Shown here piece after piece: positions 32,065-33,798 of a DNA stretch of 33,798 bases. Position 1 is the first letter of the stretch; each line of letters begins with the position of its first letter. Below the pieces are notes generated by a model. That model worked only from the letters and a program-made list of their open reading frames with translations, had not been told where the DNA came from and made no database searches. Source of the stretch: an uncultured Clostridium sp. GTDB lineage: Bacteria > Bacillota > Clostridia > Lachnospirales > Lachnospiraceae. The translations under genes were made by a program, and so were the position numbers. The stretch covers positions 1-33,798 of the forward strand of contig CALAAS010000016.1 in NCBI GenBank assembly GCA_937885015.1, given 5' to 3'.

Positions 32065-33524
32065 CCGATCGCTCCGATACAGCGTGGAATCAGGATGAGA
32101 TTGCCGGACATCTGCGGTCGGCAGTGGACTCGCTGACTCCGAACGTATTTGATAAGATAGATCTTTCTACGCCCCAGGATTTTTATCTGGAAACGCCGAA
32201 ACGGGTTCGCCTGTATCGCCGGCTCCGCCCCCTGGCTGTTGCTGCCGCCGCCTGCCTGTGTATTTCGGTTCTCGGCGGAGGCATGGCGGTTTACCAGAAC
32301 CGGAGAGTGGAATCCATAATCGGGATTGACGTCAATCCCAGTGTAGAGCTGTCTGTAAACCGGAATGAGAAGGTACTTCGGGCAGAGGCGCTCAATGAGG
32401 ATGCAGAGGCGATCCTGGATGACATGGAACTGAAAAACGTAGATTTGGATGTAGCGGTCAACGCCCTGATCGGATCTATGGTAAAGAATGGCTATCTGGA
32501 TGAACTGGACAACGCCATTCTGGTAACGGTTTCCAACGAGGATAGTGAAAAAGCATCCGTACTGCGCCAGGACGTGGTGGGAGATATTGAGACGTCCCTG
32601 GAAGAGCACGAGGTGGAGGCGGTTGTTTATGATCAGCAGGCCACCGTTACAAAAGAAGTAAAGGAGATTGCCGACCGATATGGCATTTCCTACGGAAAAG
32701 CGTATTTTCTGCAGGAGTTGGTGGCAGAAAATAACTTAAGTGAAGCAGATTTGAAGATGTTTGCAGGTATGACCATGGAGGAGATTGCGGCAGAGATTGC
32801 TGAGCGCTCTTACCGGGTTGGAAGCAGCGAGAAGGAGACTTCTTCGGAAGCTGATACATCATCGGCTCTGTCCGGCTCTTCAGAAGCGGTGGTTCAGCCG
32901 TCTGAATCAGAGAGCGTCAGTGAAAGTATGGGTACAGCTTCTTCGGAACCGATATCTTCAGAAGCGGGAAATCAGACGGAACATCAGGGGAGTGCAGCAG
33001 CGTCTACGGCAGCTTCCACAGAGGAATCGCAGGAGCAGAACGGCTCAAAGGCAAAGATTGATTATGTGGACTATGAGAATGGCATGATTACCGTTGTATT
33101 TAAGAGTAAGGTAAAGTGGAAGAATCCGACGGTAGCGGTGTACGACGAGAGCGGGCAGAGCTATGCAGCCATGATTTCTGATACGGATGCTGGTTCCTGT
33201 GAAATTGAAGTATCCGGTCTGCCTGGAAATCAATCCTGCACATTCTCTCTGGCAGGTGTTGCGCTTCGGGATGGCGGTTCTTTTGGAACGGTAAAAGGCT
33301 ATTTTGAGACACCGGACATTGCAGAGGGACTGGAGCCGGAAGAACCCGAGGAGGAGACACCAGCACCGGAAGTGCCAAAGGAGACGGAGTCTGTTCCGGC
33401 TATTCCGGAGACACCGGCAGAAAGCCTGCCATCCGGAGGCGAGATTTCGACTGTAGAGCCTACGGAGATATCACGATCAGAAGAAGAGGGGTTGACAGAG
33501 GCGGAGAAAACGGCTTCGAATTAA
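32061..33524 (+). CDS. RsgI-like transmembrane anti-sigma factor
   Basis: 487 residues, starting at TTG 32061 with AGGAGGGAG in the sigma gene's end. A cytoplasmic N-terminus (1-52) is followed by one TM helix (about 54-78). The extracytoplasmic RsgI-type domain has 'SIIGIDVNPSVELSVNRNEK'; the Asn92-Pro93 bond in 'DVNPS' is where RsgI proteins self-cleave. Then come a Ser/Glu-rich linker (about 255-320), a beta-sandwich-like domain ('KAKIDYVDYENGMITVVFKS', 'FGTVKGYFETP') and a Pro/Glu tail. It should hold the upstream sigma factor inactive and release it by regulated proteolysis. The ligand is unknown. Confidence 0.9.
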   Translation: MTDRSDTAWNQDEIAGHLRSAVDSLTPNVFDKIDLSTPQDFYLETPKRVRLYRRLRPLAVAAAACLCISVLGGGMAVYQNRRVESIIGIDVNPSVELSVNRNEKVLRAEALNEDAEAILDDMELKNVDLDVAVNALIGSMVKNGYLDELDNAILVTVSNEDSEKASVLRQDVVGDIETSLEEHEVEAVVYDQQATVTKEVKEIADRYGISYGKAYFLQELVAENNLSEADLKMFAGMTMEEIAAEIAERSYRVGSSEKETSSEADTSSALSGSSEAVVQPSESESVSESMGTASSEPISSEAGNQTEHQGSAAASTAASTEESQEQNGSKAKIDYVDYENGMITVVFKSKVKWKNPTVAVYDESGQSYAAMISDTDAGSCEIEVSGLPGNQSCTFSLAGVALRDGGSFGTVKGYFETPDIAEGLEPEEPEEETPAPEVPKETESVPAIPETPAESLPSGGEISTVEPTEISRSEEEGLTEAEKTASN

Positions 33525-33583
33525 CGGTGTCTTTGGGGATTTTAAGGACAGCTGAAAATTTGAAATTTGAAATAAAAAAACAC

Positions 33584-33611
33584 TTGACACGATTCAATTA
33601 TGTGGTATAAT
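33584..33611 (+). promoter_or_regulatory. Promoter of tRNA-Gln
   Basis: Perfect TTGACA (33584-33589), 16-nt spacer, perfect TATAAT (33606-33611). Confidence 0.88.
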
Positions 33612-33616
33612 TAAAT

Positions 33617-33637
33617 CCGCAGTTGTAAGAACTGCGG
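33617..33637 (+). other. Leader hairpin between promoter and tRNA-Gln
   Basis: CCGCAGTT (33617-33624), loop GTAAG, AACTGCGG (33630-33637). A perfect 8-bp stem lies at about the expected transcription start, 5 nt before the tRNA. No U-tract follows, so it is not a terminator. Confidence 0.75.
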
Positions 33638-33642
33638 TTCAT

Positions 33643-33715
33643 TGGGCCATCGCCAAATGGTAAGGCAACGGACTCTGACTCCGTCATTTTCAAGGTTCGA
33701 ATCCTTGTGGCCCAG
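33643..33715 (+). tRNA. tRNA-Gln, anticodon CTG
   Basis: 73 nt, no encoded CCA. The acceptor stem pairs TGGGCCA (33643-33649) with TGGCCCA (33708-33714), with discriminator G. The anticodon stem ACGGA/TCCGT holds loop CTCTGAC with anticodon CTG (reads CAG). The T arm contains GGTTCGAATCC. Confidence 0.95.
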
Positions 33716-33722
33716 CGATTTT

Positions 33723-33750
33723 CCCGGAAGCTTGGCTTCCGGGTTTTTTT
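33723..33750 (+). terminator. Intrinsic terminator of tRNA-Gln
   Basis: CCCGGAAGC (33723-33731), loop TTG, GCTTCCGGG (33735-33743), then seven T. Confidence 0.93.
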
Positions 33751-33751
33751 G

Positions 33752-33798
33752 GTTTGCGCGCCATGGGCGCGCTCTAACGGGTGCAAGTCCCGAACACG
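33752..33798 (+). mobile_element. 5' end of a probable group IIC intron, cut by the window edge
   Basis: Directly after the terminator T-tract comes GTTTG, the stem GCGCGCC-ATG-GGCGCGC (33756-33772), then TCTAA and CGGG-TGCAAGT-CCCG, ending GAACACG. This order (CATGGG, TCTA, GGGTG, AAGTCCCGAAC) closely follows the start of the Oceanobacillus iheyensis group IIC intron as I remember it. Group IIC introns characteristically insert just after terminator hairpins, as here. The 5' end is read as G33752 (GTTTG against the consensus GUGYG). The intron-encoded reverse transcriptase would lie outside the window. Confidence 0.75.

Noticed and set aside
33598..33786. Minus-strand ORF across tRNA-Gln
   Set aside because: It overlaps a complete tRNA, its promoter and its terminator on the other strand.

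Overview
The window looks like a chromosomal segment of a Clostridia member, most likely Lachnospiraceae. The evidence is moderate GC content, strong AGGAGG-type ribosome binding sites, frequent TTG/GTG starts, and typical Firmicutes families: a SpoVB-type flippase, DUF4349 lipoprotein, EFR1 ferrodoxin, DUF1858, DUF2812, a VanZ-like protein and an RsgI-like anti-sigma factor. The species cannot be fixed from the sequence alone.

Left part (1-5395): the adaptation end of a type I-C CRISPR-Cas locus. It holds the 3' end of cas7, then cas4, cas1 and cas2 with overlapping or abutting frames, a 186-nt leader, and an array of 11 repeats of 33 nt with 10 spacers. The array is broken inside its eleventh repeat by about 1.9 kb of mobile-element debris: a decayed IS3-type transposase, then a fragment of what looks like a giant phage or ICE polyvalent protein. 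It resumes with a partial repeat, a spacer, a near-intact repeat, a spacer and a decayed terminal repeat (5251-5395).

Next (5588-7647) is a compact three-gene operon with its own promoter. It encodes a double-HTH protein with a large C-terminal region I do not recognise, a stand-alone TIR-domain protein that keeps the expected catalytic glutamate, and a 90-residue partner. Beside CRISPR-Cas, this is the best candidate here for an undescribed defence or signalling module.

The middle (7695-18576) holds, on the minus strand, a DUF4349 lipoprotein and a SpoVB/MurJ-like flippase. On the plus strand are a multi-TM zinc-ribbon membrane protein broken by a one-base frameshift, an NhaC antiporter, and a redox-flavoured group: two flavodoxin-fold oxidoreductases, DUF1858, a LysR regulator, a hotdog thioesterase and an EFR1 ferrodoxin. 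A small gene opposite the LysR gene is on the minus strand.

From 18742 to 22895 runs a probable operon of cysteine desulfurase, NifU/IscU scaffold and MnmA tRNA thiolase (sulfur relay to tRNA), followed by a cell-wall amidase. Then come tRNA-Ser(CGA), a multi-hairpin intergenic element, two small membrane proteins, a divergent LysR / transporter + D-amino-acid aminotransferase pair, a DUF2812 protein, a class I/II aminotransferase, a VanZ-like protein, truA, and an ECF sigma / RsgI-like anti-sigma pair. The window ends with tRNA-Gln(CTG), its terminator and, directly after that terminator, what appears to be the 5' end of a group IIC intron cut by the window edge.
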